A DNA stretch of 14,384 nucleotides. Origin: Peptococcaceae bacterium. Its GTDB lineage: Bacteria; Bacillota; Peptococcia; DRI-13; UBA5745. The DNA is taken from positions 1-14,384 of the forward strand of contig JAISDM010000184.1 in NCBI GenBank assembly GCA_031264885.1. Direction: 5' to 3'. The notes beneath the pieces are model-generated. The model was not told where the DNA came from. It saw only the letters and a program-made list of their open reading frames with translations, and did not search any database. Made by a program: the position numbers and the translations under genes. This document shows, one piece after another, positions 6,101 to 11,820 of this stretch (the first letter of the stretch is position 1; every line of letters starts with the position of its first letter).

Positions 6101-9071
6101 GTTCAGTGAGCGTCCCGGTATATTCCACTTCTTCGGTCAAAACGTCTTTGATGGAATCTGCCCGTTCTTTGACCGCTTCGATTTCTGCCGCGTAGGATTC
6201 CTTGATGATTTCCGCCTTTTGCCGCGCCGCGTCAATTTCAGCGGCCGCAGCCCCCTTCACGCCCTCCGCTTGCTCATTTAGCGCCTCAATCACAGATGCC
6301 GCGGCGTTTTCGTAATCAGCTATAACCGATTGATTGAACAGCCGGACGCCCTGAACCGTCGCGTCATTGGACGAGGAATAAATCCCCGCCTTTTGGAACT
6401 CGGCGTCTTGGACGACAATAATCTGCTCGTCCAATCCTTTTTTGATTACATCTGTCAATGAATCTGATACCTTGATAATAGACTCGCGTGCGCCGTCAGA
6501 TCCGCCTTCGATACCCAGGGCAAGCCCATCGTCCATGTCAACACCGAGTGCTTGCATTTTTCTGGATGGACTATGTGAGTCAGCTTCTTCCCGGGCGGCT
6601 TCGATAACCGCCTTGCTGAGCCTGTATCCAGCGTTTTTTGCGGCCGGAATTTTGCCTTCCACTCCATCCACAAGTCCCTGACCCATCTCCCCGCCCGCGT
6701 CTATAGCTTCTCCGGCTGTCAGTCCCCAAGCCTCCATCATGGCCCGGTCATTGGCCATTTGCGCTTCGGCCAGTCTAATGTTATGCTGCTGCCAACTATT
6801 ATAAATCTCACCGGTTTCCCAGTTGACTTTACTGACGTGGTCGCCGGCCTGGGCTTGCGCCTCCTGGATAATCCCGGCGTGCTGTTCCCGCGCGGCGGCA
6901 ACCGTCTCGTCTTTTTGCCGTATCGCTTCCTTAATGCCTTTGTCAGCCAACGCTTGCATTTCCGCGCTGGCCCCCACCTTCATCGCTTCATAGTCGGCGA
7001 CGACCTGATCACATTCCTCCTGCGCGGCCTTGATCGCGCCGTCTTTGGCGGCGATAGCCTCTTTAGCCACAGCGGCGGCGGCCTCCGCAGTTAATTTCTT
7101 CGTGTTCTCCGTCAGCCGGGTCAGAATCGCCGTCTGCTCAGATTCGCCTTTTGCCATAGACTCAATGCCCTGGGCAGCCATAAGATCCTGGAGTTCCTTT
7201 ATCCTCTGGCGTTCGTCTTCGCGCAGGCTCCTGTTCTCCCCGGCAGCAGCCACAAGTATCTCCCGGATCTCGCCCTCAGCGCCTTCAACAGCCTTGATCC
7301 GCTCAAGATAGCCCTCTTCGACGCTTTTTAAAAGCGCGGTTTGCTCCTCCTGCGTAATCTCCGTACTATCCTTGAAGGACTCCATCATGATTCTATGCAT
7401 CTCTTCCGCCTGATCGGTAATGGCATCCAAGGCATCATCTCTCATCTGGGCGTATGTGCCGGCTATTTCGCCTGCCATCGCTTTCGTCTTCTCAGGCCCG
7501 GCGAGACTCAGTTGGGTCAGCTGCTCCGTGGCGGTCTTAACAAGGTCAATAAACGCGCCGGCGGCTTCCTGCGTTTCCTTAGAGACATCTTTGGAAAAGT
7601 CCTCAATCTCCAGCCCTGTCTTACTTAACTGAGTTCCGACCAGCACCGCCGCCGTTCCTATGGCCGCTACCGCCGCCACGAAGATGCCTACCGGGCCAAG
7701 CGCCGCCCCGATGGCCGACACAAACCCGCCGATACCCGCAGTGCCGCCGGCGGCGGTGGCAGCGGCCGATATCGCGCCGAACTCCGTCACAACCTTGCCT
7801 ACGGTACCGATCAGAGGCGCCGCGACCAACAACAGCGGACCGATAGCCCCGGCGACGCCCGCAATACCCACCGCGGCCTGCAGCGAGGACTCGTCCATGC
7901 CCAGCAATTTGCCGATAACGGTGTCCACCGTACCTACAAGGGAGTTTAACGGCCCGGTTTCCGCGTCAAAAATCTTTATCTTCAAGGTCTCAAACTTCCC
8001 GGCGGCTTCCTCGACTCGGCCTTTGAGATTATTCATCCGCTCCGCCGCCACATCCGCGGCTTCCACCTTCTGCATAGCGTCCGCCATGCTGGTGACGCCC
8101 TCGGCGCCTTCACGATACAGGATGTTGCCCGCCCGGATCGCGTCTGACCCAAACATAATCTCCAGCGCCAGCGAACGCTCCTGATCCGTCAGATCGGCCA
8201 TGGACGTATGCAGAAGACCCGCGATTTCATCCAGCGGCCGAAGCTTGCCCTCCATGTCATAGAAAGCGTTCGCGCCGTCCGCGGTCATCAGTCCCAGTTC
8301 CTGAAACAAGGTGATCTGCCGGTCCGTCGTTGGCTGCAAGTTCAACAGCATGGTCTTCAAGCTAGTTCCCGCGTCGGATCCCTTCAACCCGTTCTGCGCA
8401 AACACGGCCAGCGCCGTAGCTGTGTCCATAAAGGTAAAGCCCGCGCCGGAGGCGACCGCGGCGGCCTGAGACAAGCCCATCCGCAAACCCGCGACATCCG
8501 TGGCGGAGGCGTTGGCGCCCCCGGCCAGAATATTGGCCGCCTCGCCGACAGATAAAGCATCGTCCCGGAAAGCGTTCAGAACCGTAGCGGCAATCTCCGC
8601 CGCGTCCGCGACGCCGATCTCCCCGGCGGCCGCCAGAGTCAGCGCGCCGGCAAGTCCCCCCTCCAGAATCTGCGCGGTGCTTAACCCAGCTTTCGCCAGC
8701 TCTTCAATGGCGTTCGCGGATTCGGCAGCCGAGTATTTTGTCTTTTCCCCCGCGTCCAGGGCCGCCGTTTTCAACCGTTCCATCTCTCCGGCCGTGGCGC
8801 CGGTAACGGCCTTGATCCCACTTAATCCGGCCTCGAAGTCCATACCCACTTGCAGAACGCCTTTTCCGAAAGCAACCAGGGGCGCTGTGATCGCCGCCGA
8901 CATAACCGCGCCCGTTTTAAGCAGGTCTTTGCTGAGTTCAATGAGCTTTTTGCCCTCTTGCTCTATTTCGCTTATCTGTTTTTTCGTCTTCTTGGCTTCA
9001 TCCTCATTATTTGGATCTCGTTTTAGTACGAATGTTACGCCCATGGTCCCTAAATCCATGTAAGTAGGCAT
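3102..9071 (-). CDS. Tape measure protein, TP901 family, 1989 residues
   Basis: This protein sets tail length, fills the tail tube lumen and is ejected with the DNA. Residues about 75-250 match the TP901-type tail tape measure domain (GMDFEAGLSGIKAVTGATAGEM, then ALDAGEKTKYSAAESANAI, then NGLKGSDAGTSLKTMLLNLQP). Hydrophobic stretches lie at about 398-425 and 445-485, with a third at about 1395-1415; they may insert in the host membrane during ejection. Most of the rest is charged, Ala/Glu/Lys-rich coiled coil. A 164-residue segment occurs twice (993-1156 and 1642-1805), and SPS(K/R) modules occur at 834, 1421 and 1872. At about 0.15 nm per residue the predicted tail is near 300 nm, long for a siphovirus. 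No lytic transglycosylase or peptidase motif was seen. The ATG overlaps the preceding TAA by one base (TAATG), with AAGGTG upstream, indicating coupling to the chaperone gene. Confidence 0.95.
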   Translation of the reverse strand: MPTYMDLGTMGVTFVLKRDPNNEDEAKKTKKQISEIEQEGKKLIELSKDLLKTGAVMSAAITAPLVAFGKGVLQVGMDFEAGLSGIKAVTGATAGEMERLKTAALDAGEKTKYSAAESANAIEELAKAGLSTAQILEGGLAGALTLAAAGEIGVADAAEIAATVLNAFRDDALSVGEAANILAGGANASATDVAGLRMGLSQAAAVASGAGFTFMDTATALAVFAQNGLKGSDAGTSLKTMLLNLQPTTDRQITLFQELGLMTADGANAFYDMEGKLRPLDEIAGLLHTSMADLTDQERSLALEIMFGSDAIRAGNILYREGAEGVTSMADAMQKVEAADVAAERMNNLKGRVEEAAGKFETLKIKIFDAETGPLNSLVGTVDTVIGKLLGMDESSLQAAVGIAGVAGAIGPLLLVAAPLIGTVGKVVTEFGAISAAATAAGGTAGIGGFVSAIGAALGPVGIFVAAVAAIGTAAVLVGTQLSKTGLEIEDFSKDVSKETQEAAGAFIDLVKTATEQLTQLSLAGPEKTKAMAGEIAGTYAQMRDDALDAITDQAEEMHRIMMESFKDSTEITQEEQTALLKSVEEGYLERIKAVEGAEGEIREILVAAAGENRSLREDERQRIKELQDLMAAQGIESMAKGESEQTAILTRLTENTKKLTAEAAAAVAKEAIAAKDGAIKAAQEECDQVVADYEAMKVGASAEMQALADKGIKEAIRQKDETVAAAREQHAGIIQEAQAQAGDHVSKVNWETGEIYNSWQQHNIRLAEAQMANDRAMMEAWGLTAGEAIDAGGEMGQGLVDGVEGKIPAAKNAGYRLSKAVIEAAREEADSHSPSRKMQALGVDMDDGLALGIEGGSDGARESIIKVSDSLTDVIKKGLDEQIIVVQDAEFQKAGIYSSSNDATVQGVRLFNQSVIADYENAAASVIEALNEQAEGVKGAAAAEIDAARQKAEIIKESYAAEIEAVKERADSIKDVLTEEVEYTGTLTEQKYKIWSDEYIERVKLVDERVGAEVEGLQTIIKEEINRIAIIDQEAAAEIRAIQDQIDALDELTAAEKKATQEAAEAKKLANLQKAINEAETDEEMSRAREKYNDYVAELDQKRTEEARKAEKDRLKGEIETIESSAKEQIKASDTKITTSKKTQEDMVAALQTALASMGSKLEEALKEVAASIEKSARDNKGTVAKIADETEEERATILKRGEEGLAELKNRYALQLETSTGEHQEKLRQIFAGGYDDLVEETNTGAGKMHTAFSEILAKFGPTVQDEMSSLQALALGWYERLTTDGGEGAGSLVEIFGSELAVISENTGLTLEEVAGIIETMTAQMAEDAGEAGENVAKEFDDGTEPMAEDMQATMDDVKDTITNAGPDIKTEAETAGGGAVDGFADGMEKKKSFLLTVAAGIFSPVISLVNQIFDEHSPSKVMYAIGENVVTGFTNGVSDGILAVNASGIRLATVFLEGYNAVVTDGFKESTTAVMSAAMASTKVMEEAFLQQTVLVAQATANKIQADALEQESIRHTQAMLEIEMGLLRLDEQLKDGTIAAAKARAGIHLSVEEMYMNTKRAMIENQEHEITKNQQNEAQIRQQTEANSQAYITQMIDDAYAYRYEITQKSLSDQLTILSDQQWKEVNLTIDGKEKKIQIWNEEYIEKLRLVDERTYAEISGIQEIINAEIEKIRVTNAEAAEMIDANRAKIAELQAESAAVKKAEEEKAEAKRLTEFQSRIEAAKTDEERIKAEAALTEYIESQEQKRTETARQEEIKRLTSENSTIAESVKAQTEASLAKIDAEKEAQAGIIDALQAGIKQQQEFFKQYYADLISDAKSRGADIGKNIGAGISSGLDSTKSSLYAQAKAMASSIASAMKDALQITSPSKVTRRIGEDTGAGVVLGLEDSMGDILSASEDLAGASIAGFGGQSLGSQYGMVARAEQAVRAAVEAKARQPAQTVQNQRSQVIHQSITINAPETPSPAETARASRNALRRLSWGVV
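3447..3458 (-). other. SPSK motif of tape measure module 3 (residues 1872-1875)
   Basis: The local sequence is ITSPSKVTRRIGEDTGAGVV followed by LGLEDSM, preceded by IGKNIGAGISSGLDSTKSSL and a helix ASSIASAMKDAL. This module lies near the C-terminus of the tape measure protein and has the same layout as modules 1 and 2. Confidence 0.7.
3657..4148 (-). repeat. Tape measure coiled-coil repeat, copy B (residues 1642-1805)
   Basis: This is the second copy of the segment described at 5604-6095. It starts IQIWNEEYIE and contains LVDER, AEAKRL, TDEE and QKRTETAR at the same positions. The two copies start 649 residues apart, so this is not a simple tandem array. The SPSK module 3 follows copy B after about 66 residues, whereas module 2 follows copy A after about 265 residues. 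Confidence 0.85.
4800..4811 (-). other. SPSK motif of tape measure module 2 (residues 1421-1424)
   Basis: The local sequence is DEHSPSKVMYAIGENVVTGF, preceded by GGGAVDGFADGMEKKK and a hydrophobic segment (LLTVAAGIFSPVISLV). It has the same layout as modules 1 and 3. Confidence 0.7.
5604..6095 (-). repeat. Tape measure coiled-coil repeat, copy A (residues 993-1156)
   Basis: This is the first copy of a 164-residue segment of the tape measure protein. It starts YKIWSDEYIE and contains LVDER, AEAKKL, TDEE and QKRTEEAR. It aligns without any gap to copy B at 3657-4148. By hand count 72 of 164 residues are identical (44%), and most differences are conservative. Confidence 0.85.
6561..6572 (-). 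other. SPSR motif of tape measure module 1 (residues 834-837)
   Basis: The local sequence is DSHSPSRKMQALGVDMDDG followed by LALGIEGG. It is preceded by a Gly-rich GQGLVDGVEGK and a helix ending in AAREEA. The same layout recurs at 4800-4811 and 3447-3458. The motif type is common in tape measure proteins of Bacillota phages; its function is unknown to me. Confidence 0.7.
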
Positions 9072-9304
9072 TAAGCTTCACCTTCTTCCCGCTTGTATCC
9101 CGCCACGCTCCGGACACGATCATAATCCGGCTCAGTCGTTTGCAGCCGTTTGGCCTTCTTAATGTAATCCCGGCCCTCCTGCGTCTGGTTCAGCCGATGC
9201 AAGAAGGCATATTTCAGGTTTGCCAGAAACAGGTCATGCCGCATATCCAACACTTCTGCCTGGCTCAATCCCGTATAATCGCCTACTGACTTGAGCCCGA
9301 ACAT
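9071..9304 (-). CDS. Tail assembly chaperone second frame (gpT-like), probably made only by -1 frameshift
   Basis: A 77-codon frame counted from ATG 9304, lying between the gpG-like gene and the tape measure gene. Its content (GLSQAEVLDMRHDLFLANL, then FLHRLNQTQEGRDYIKKAK) fits the C-terminal part of gpG-gpT-type chaperones, which bind the tape measure and recruit tail tube subunits. The frame is in the -1 phase relative to gpG and stays open upstream to about 9385, past the slippery heptamer at 9364-9370. The likely product is therefore a gpG-gpT fusion of about 215 residues: 118 from gpG, 20 linking residues (HVPVVPEAGGGG, then EANRLDEI), and these 77. No good ribosome binding site precedes ATG 9304, which argues against independent translation. 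The TAA overlaps the tape measure ATG by one base. Confidence 0.75.
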   Translation of the reverse strand: MFGLKSVGDYTGLSQAEVLDMRHDLFLANLKYAFLHRLNQTQEGRDYIKKAKRLQTTEPDYDRVRSVAGYKREEGEA

Positions 9305-9312
9305 GATCTCGT

Positions 9313-9717
9313 CTAACCGGTTCGCTTCTCCGCCGCCGCCGGCTTCCGGGACGACGGGGACGTGAAATTTGGATTGCTCTCCAGATCAAGCGTGAACTGG
9401 TAATAACTCTTTACGGTCAGAATCTGAGCGCCCCATGACAGATTCTCTTGCATCCAAGTCCGGTCAAAGACAATGCCGTCCTTGTTGTCGTTTAATATGT
9501 CCAGGGCAAGGTCCCAGCGCGCTTGATCCGTCTCTTCCGCGCCCGGCCCCTGTTCTTTCTCCAGCGCGACGAATTGATTCAGCCGCAGCACCATTCTCTC
9601 TCGGGGCTTCCGAACGTGGATTACCTCTCCCGCGTGGTCAAAATCGCCTGCCAGCCCGGGCAGTTTAATGTCCAGCGTGTCCTCCTCAAAGATACTGAGG
9701 TCAATCATCTTACCCAT
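9313..9717 (-). CDS. Tail assembly chaperone (gpG-like), first frame
   Basis: This 134-residue protein sits between the major tail protein and tape measure genes, the conserved position of gpG-like chaperones that keep the tape measure soluble and guide tail assembly. The N-terminus reads MGKMIDLSIFEEDTLDIKLP; further motifs are VIHVRKPRERMVLRLNQF and SYYQFTLDLESNPNF. The family assignment rests on size, position and the frameshift architecture. The last 16 codons overlap a -1 frame leading into the gpT-like frame. ATG 9717 has GGAGG with a 7-base spacer, so initiation is strong. Most ribosomes should end at TAG 9313-9315 to give the short form, and a minority should shift at codons 117-118 (AAT TTC). 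Confidence 0.8.
   Translation of the reverse strand: MGKMIDLSIFEEDTLDIKLPGLAGDFDHAGEVIHVRKPRERMVLRLNQFVALEKEQGPGAEETDQARWDLALDILNDNKDGIVFDRTWMQENLSWGAQILTVKSYYQFTLDLESNPNFTSPSSRKPAAAEKRTG
9330..9357 (-). promoter_or_regulatory. Stem-loop likely stimulating the -1 frameshift
   Basis: In the minus-strand RNA, CCGUCGUC (9350-9357) pairs with GGCGGCGG (9330-9337), including two G-U pairs. CCGG (9346-9349) pairs with CCGG (9339-9342) around the loop AAG. One C (9338) is bulged. This gives 12 base pairs in total, starting 6 bases after the slippery heptamer, which is the usual spacing for frameshift stimulators. Pairing was worked out by hand and not folded by software. Confidence 0.7.
9364..9370 (-). 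other. Slippery heptamer A-AAT-TTC for -1 frameshifting
   Basis: On the minus strand, AAATTTC lies in the gpG reading frame as A AAT TTC, which is the X XXY YYZ pattern of tandem -1 slippage. AAT is gpG codon 117 and TTC is codon 118. A -1 shift enters the open frame that runs into the gpT-like sequence. A spacer of 6 bases (9358-9363) separates it from a strong stem-loop. Confidence 0.8.
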
Positions 9718-9746
9718 TTACAATCCTCCATTCTCAAGCCGAAGCG

Positions 9747-9772
9747 GGGCAGGACGAACAGCCGTCCTGCCC
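9747..9772 (-). other. Perfect 10-bp hairpin between major tail protein and chaperone genes
   Basis: GGGCAGGACG (9747-9756) is the exact reverse complement of 9763-9772, with a 6-base loop. It lies in the only sizeable gap of the operon (9718-9780). In the transcribed (minus) direction it is followed by CGCTTCGG, not by a U-run, so it is not a classical intrinsic terminator. It may cap and stabilise the 3' end of the major tail protein mRNA, or lower downstream expression, fitting the high copy number of tube subunits. The function is inferred. Confidence 0.7.
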
Positions 9773-9780
9773 TGTCTTCT

Positions 9781-10341
9781 TTACGCCGGATCCACCGGAT
9801 ACGTCTCCCTGATCTCTACCATCACACCGTTGCTTTGCGATATGGCGCCAAAATTCGCGTCAACCACCGTCTCCTTATCCTTGGCGAACGTAAGCGTGAA
9901 GCCGCTTCCAGCCGTGGCCGCCATAGTAACCCGCAGTTTGTGCCCGTCATCCTTGTCGTGTACGAACCGCAGCAGGTATGAAGTCAGCGCTTTCGCTCCG
10001 CCGATGGTCAGCGTGCGCACCCCCGTGGTATCGTTGTCAGTATAGTTCCCGGCGCCCAGCTTAGCCAGGTTCTCAAGATCCCAGGTCAGCACACCGGATT
10101 TGAAAGTTACATCTTCCTTGGTGATGAATCGCTTGACAATCTCATTGTCGTCGTCCACAACCTGATATTCCGTAGGCGCATATTCCAGAGACGCGCCGCC
10201 CTGAATCCGGCCGACGCTATTGGCGGCGACTTCAATCGTGACGTCGTCAGTCGCCGGAGGTAATGACCCGGAGTACGCGGTCAGATACACGTGTCCTGAA
10301 CCCAGGATTACTTCGTCCCTGCCATCTTTTACAACACTCAT
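9781..10341 (-). CDS. Major tail (tube) protein
   Basis: A 186-residue protein expected to polymerise as stacked rings into the tail tube. Evidence is its place between the tail terminator and the chaperone genes and its sequence style: MSVVKDGRDEVILGSGHVYL at the N-terminus, then beta-rich segments (VGRIQGGASLEYAPTEYQVV, VTFKSGVLTWDLENLAKL) and TLTIGGAKALTSYLLRFVH. The start is ATG 10341, giving ATGA overlap with the preceding gene's stop. An ATG five codons upstream at 10356 is in frame but lies on the GGAGG that serves as ribosome binding site for 10341 (8-base spacer), so it is unlikely to be used. No Ig-like C-terminal extension is present. A hairpin follows the stop. Confidence 0.8.
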   Translation of the reverse strand: MSVVKDGRDEVILGSGHVYLTAYSGSLPPATDDVTIEVAANSVGRIQGGASLEYAPTEYQVVDDDNEIVKRFITKEDVTFKSGVLTWDLENLAKLGAGNYTDNDTTGVRTLTIGGAKALTSYLLRFVHDKDDGHKLRVTMAATAGSGFTLTFAKDKETVVDANFGAISQSNGVMVEIRETYPVDPA

Positions 10342-10760
10342 TTTATTTGCCTCCATTTCACATAATAATATAGGGTCTTTTGGTAAATGGTCTGCTCCCC
10401 CGCGGTAAACAGCAGCTCGCCGCCGCCGTTTTGCCCGAGGGTCATGATCTCCACCCGCCGGGACGCTCCCACGTCGTCCTCATAATCAAAGAACCAACCC
10501 GGATCACCCTCATCCATATCCAGAAGCTGATCCAGCCTGGCCGCCACACATAACGCGTGATCATAATCTGTATCATAGATCCGCGTTTCTATCCGGCTGG
10601 TCTTAACCACGCCGCCGGAGACCTGACTCACCGTGTAGGTAAGGCACGGCCCAAAATTACCGGTCTCCAGCGGATAGACGCGCGTGTCGTCCTCCGTCGC
10701 GCCCAGCAATGCCTGAAGCGGAGCGTCTTGCCGTAACCGCGTCAAAATCGCGTAAATCAT
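10338..10760 (-). CDS. Tail terminator / tail completion protein (putative)
   Basis: This 140-residue protein is encoded between the gp10-like protein and the major tail protein, the usual place of the tail terminator, which caps the tube and joins it to the head connector. It begins MIYAILTRLRQDAPLQALLG and has RVYPLETGNFGPCLTYTVSQ, then an acidic segment (RLDQLLDMDEGD) and a C-terminal IYQKTLYYYVKWRQIK. This resembles small alpha/beta tail completion proteins that start with an N-terminal helix and end in a beta strand, but I cannot name the family with certainty. ATG 10760 overlaps the upstream TGA (ATGA), and its own TGA overlaps the next ATG. GAGGGG lies unusually close upstream (about 3 bases), so coupling probably drives initiation. 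Confidence 0.6.
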   Translation of the reverse strand: MIYAILTRLRQDAPLQALLGATEDDTRVYPLETGNFGPCLTYTVSQVSGGVVKTSRIETRIYDTDYDHALCVAARLDQLLDMDEGDPGWFFDYEDDVGASRRVEIMTLGQNGGGELLFTAGEQTIYQKTLYYYVKWRQIK

Positions 10761-11206
10761 AGGCCCCTCAGCGTGTCTTTAAACACAAACAGCAGCTCTC
10801 CCCGCTTTTTGTCGATGGCGCGCTGCAAAAACGGATTCGGTTTCTGGCCGACGGTGAAGTGCCAGCCCGCCCATTTTTTACTTTCCCCGTGCCATGCCCA
10901 GGGGGTCTTCTGGCCTTTGCCGTCCACGGCGTAAATACCGGTTCCCTGATGGACATAGGGCGCATACTCGGTAAAACTTCCGATCCACCCTGTGATCTCC
11001 TGTGGATTCGTCTCTACTTGGCTACGGATAAACGCGCGTAAATACCCTTCATCCACCGGCGCTTCACGCGCTCCCTCGGCTTCAAGCAGGCCACAGGCGT
11101 CTTCCATTTTCTCGGCAAGCCGATCCCATATAACGGTATGTATGGCGTCTTCCAATCGCTTGTTAATCTCCTCCAGGCTAAGGAATTCTTCTGCCAAATC
11201 AACCAC
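10757..11206 (-). CDS. HK97 gp10-like head-tail joining protein
   Basis: A 149-residue protein with the recognisable HK97-gp10-like pattern: APVDEGYLRAFI (residues 49-60), GSFTEYAPYVHQGTG (76-90) and GQKPNPFLQRAI (120-131). Members of this family act in completing the head-tail joint. An N-terminal helical segment (residues 5-45) precedes the fold. The chosen start is GTG 11206, which overlaps the preceding gene by 8 bases. A TTG at 11197, just past that gene's stop and about 5 bases after AAGGTGG, is an alternative with better Shine-Dalgarno spacing; it would remove three residues. The gene ends overlapping the next one by four bases. Confidence 0.85.
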   Translation of the reverse strand: MVDLAEEFLSLEEINKRLEDAIHTVIWDRLAEKMEDACGLLEAEGAREAPVDEGYLRAFIRSQVETNPQEITGWIGSFTEYAPYVHQGTGIYAVDGKGQKTPWAWHGESKKWAGWHFTVGQKPNPFLQRAIDKKRGELLFVFKDTLRGL

Positions 11207-11528
11207 CTTCTTCCGCTCGTTTCAAAAAGACTTGCTGATACCGCCCGTCCGGAATTACCCGTTCCACTGTATACACGGCGCCGCCGTCTTTGATTCGGTG
11301 TGCCTTTGCCCGGATATCCCTTTCCCGGGTCAGCAAGACATCCGAATAGTCCAAATACTGAAGCCCCAGCATCTTCGCCAGGGCTCCGTGGTTGCCTTGC
11401 GTATACTTCGCGCCCAGGATGGTCTTTACGTCGGCCCAAGCTTGAGCTTTGGCGCCAGACGGCTTTTGCCCGCCGCCTGCCTGACTCTGCAGCACATACG
11501 GGCGCATCTGTCTCTGGATGGAACCCAC
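11199..11528 (-). CDS. Head closure / head-tail adaptor protein (putative)
   Basis: A 109-residue protein in the position of SPP1 gp16-type head closure (stopper) proteins, right after the gp6-like connector. Visible segments are AWADVKTILGAKYTQGNHGA, LGLQYLDYSDVLLTRERDI and a C-terminal strand pair, GGAVYTVERVIPDGRYQQVF. The last segment is the typical small beta-barrel style of head closure proteins. The start GTG 11528 directly follows the TAG of the upstream gene with no gap. AAGGTGG inside the end of that gene, about 8 bases upstream, is the likely ribosome binding site. Assignment is mostly by position and size. Confidence 0.6.
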   Translation of the reverse strand: MGSIQRQMRPYVLQSQAGGGQKPSGAKAQAWADVKTILGAKYTQGNHGALAKMLGLQYLDYSDVLLTRERDIRAKAHRIKDGGAVYTVERVIPDGRYQQVFLKRAEEGG

Positions 11529-11816
11529 CTACCACGCCACCTTCCGAATCGCTTTAATTTGCGCCTGCAATTCTTTGGGGATGCCGTCGATGAACGTCTG
11601 GGCCACGCCCGAATAACTCTCCGACGCCAGGCCCTCGCTGCCCATCCGGTTATACATCACCGTAACCAATTGGCGGACGAGGCTGTCCGGGACGCGGTTC
11701 CGCGGCTGATGCGTGACCCCGGCCAAGTATTCAACCGCATCCTCGATCAACACCTCCAATACCGCGGCGTCAGCGCCCGGCAGCGTCAGCAATAACTTAT
11801 CCGTCGTCACGCCCAT
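11529..11816 (-). CDS. Head-tail connector (gp6-like adaptor)
   Basis: A 95-residue, mostly helical protein with the hallmark YNRMGSEGLASESYSGV (residues 55-71) followed by IDGIPKELQAQI, characteristic of gp6-like / SPP1 gp15-type connectors. These form a ring below the portal. The N-terminus (LLLTLPGADAAVLEVLIEDA) supplies the first helices. The ATG 11816 is preceded by GAAGGTGG about 9 bases upstream, at the end of the capsid gene, whose stop lies 4 bases away. The first base in the connector family pattern is clear; oligomeric role is from family knowledge. Confidence 0.85.
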   Translation of the reverse strand: MGVTTDKLLLTLPGADAAVLEVLIEDAVEYLAGVTHQPRNRVPDSLVRQLVTVMYNRMGSEGLASESYSGVAQTFIDGIPKELQAQIKAIRKVAW

Positions 11817-11820
11817 GGGC

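Noticed and set aside
7660..9063. Two long Ser/Ala/Pro-rich plus-strand frames (7660-8184 and 8500-9063)
   Set aside because: Both mirror the Ala/Gly-rich N-terminal part of the tape measure gene; low-complexity content is expected from the complement of GC-rich codons.
10342..10356. Five-codon extension of the major tail protein to ATG 10356
   Set aside because: The extension contains the GGAGG that serves ATG 10341, and ATGA coupling to the upstream stop supports the shorter form.
11811..11820. Perfect 10-base palindrome GCCCATGGGC over the connector start codon
   Set aside because: It is short and GC-rich with no loop, so it is likely chance; no further structure around it.
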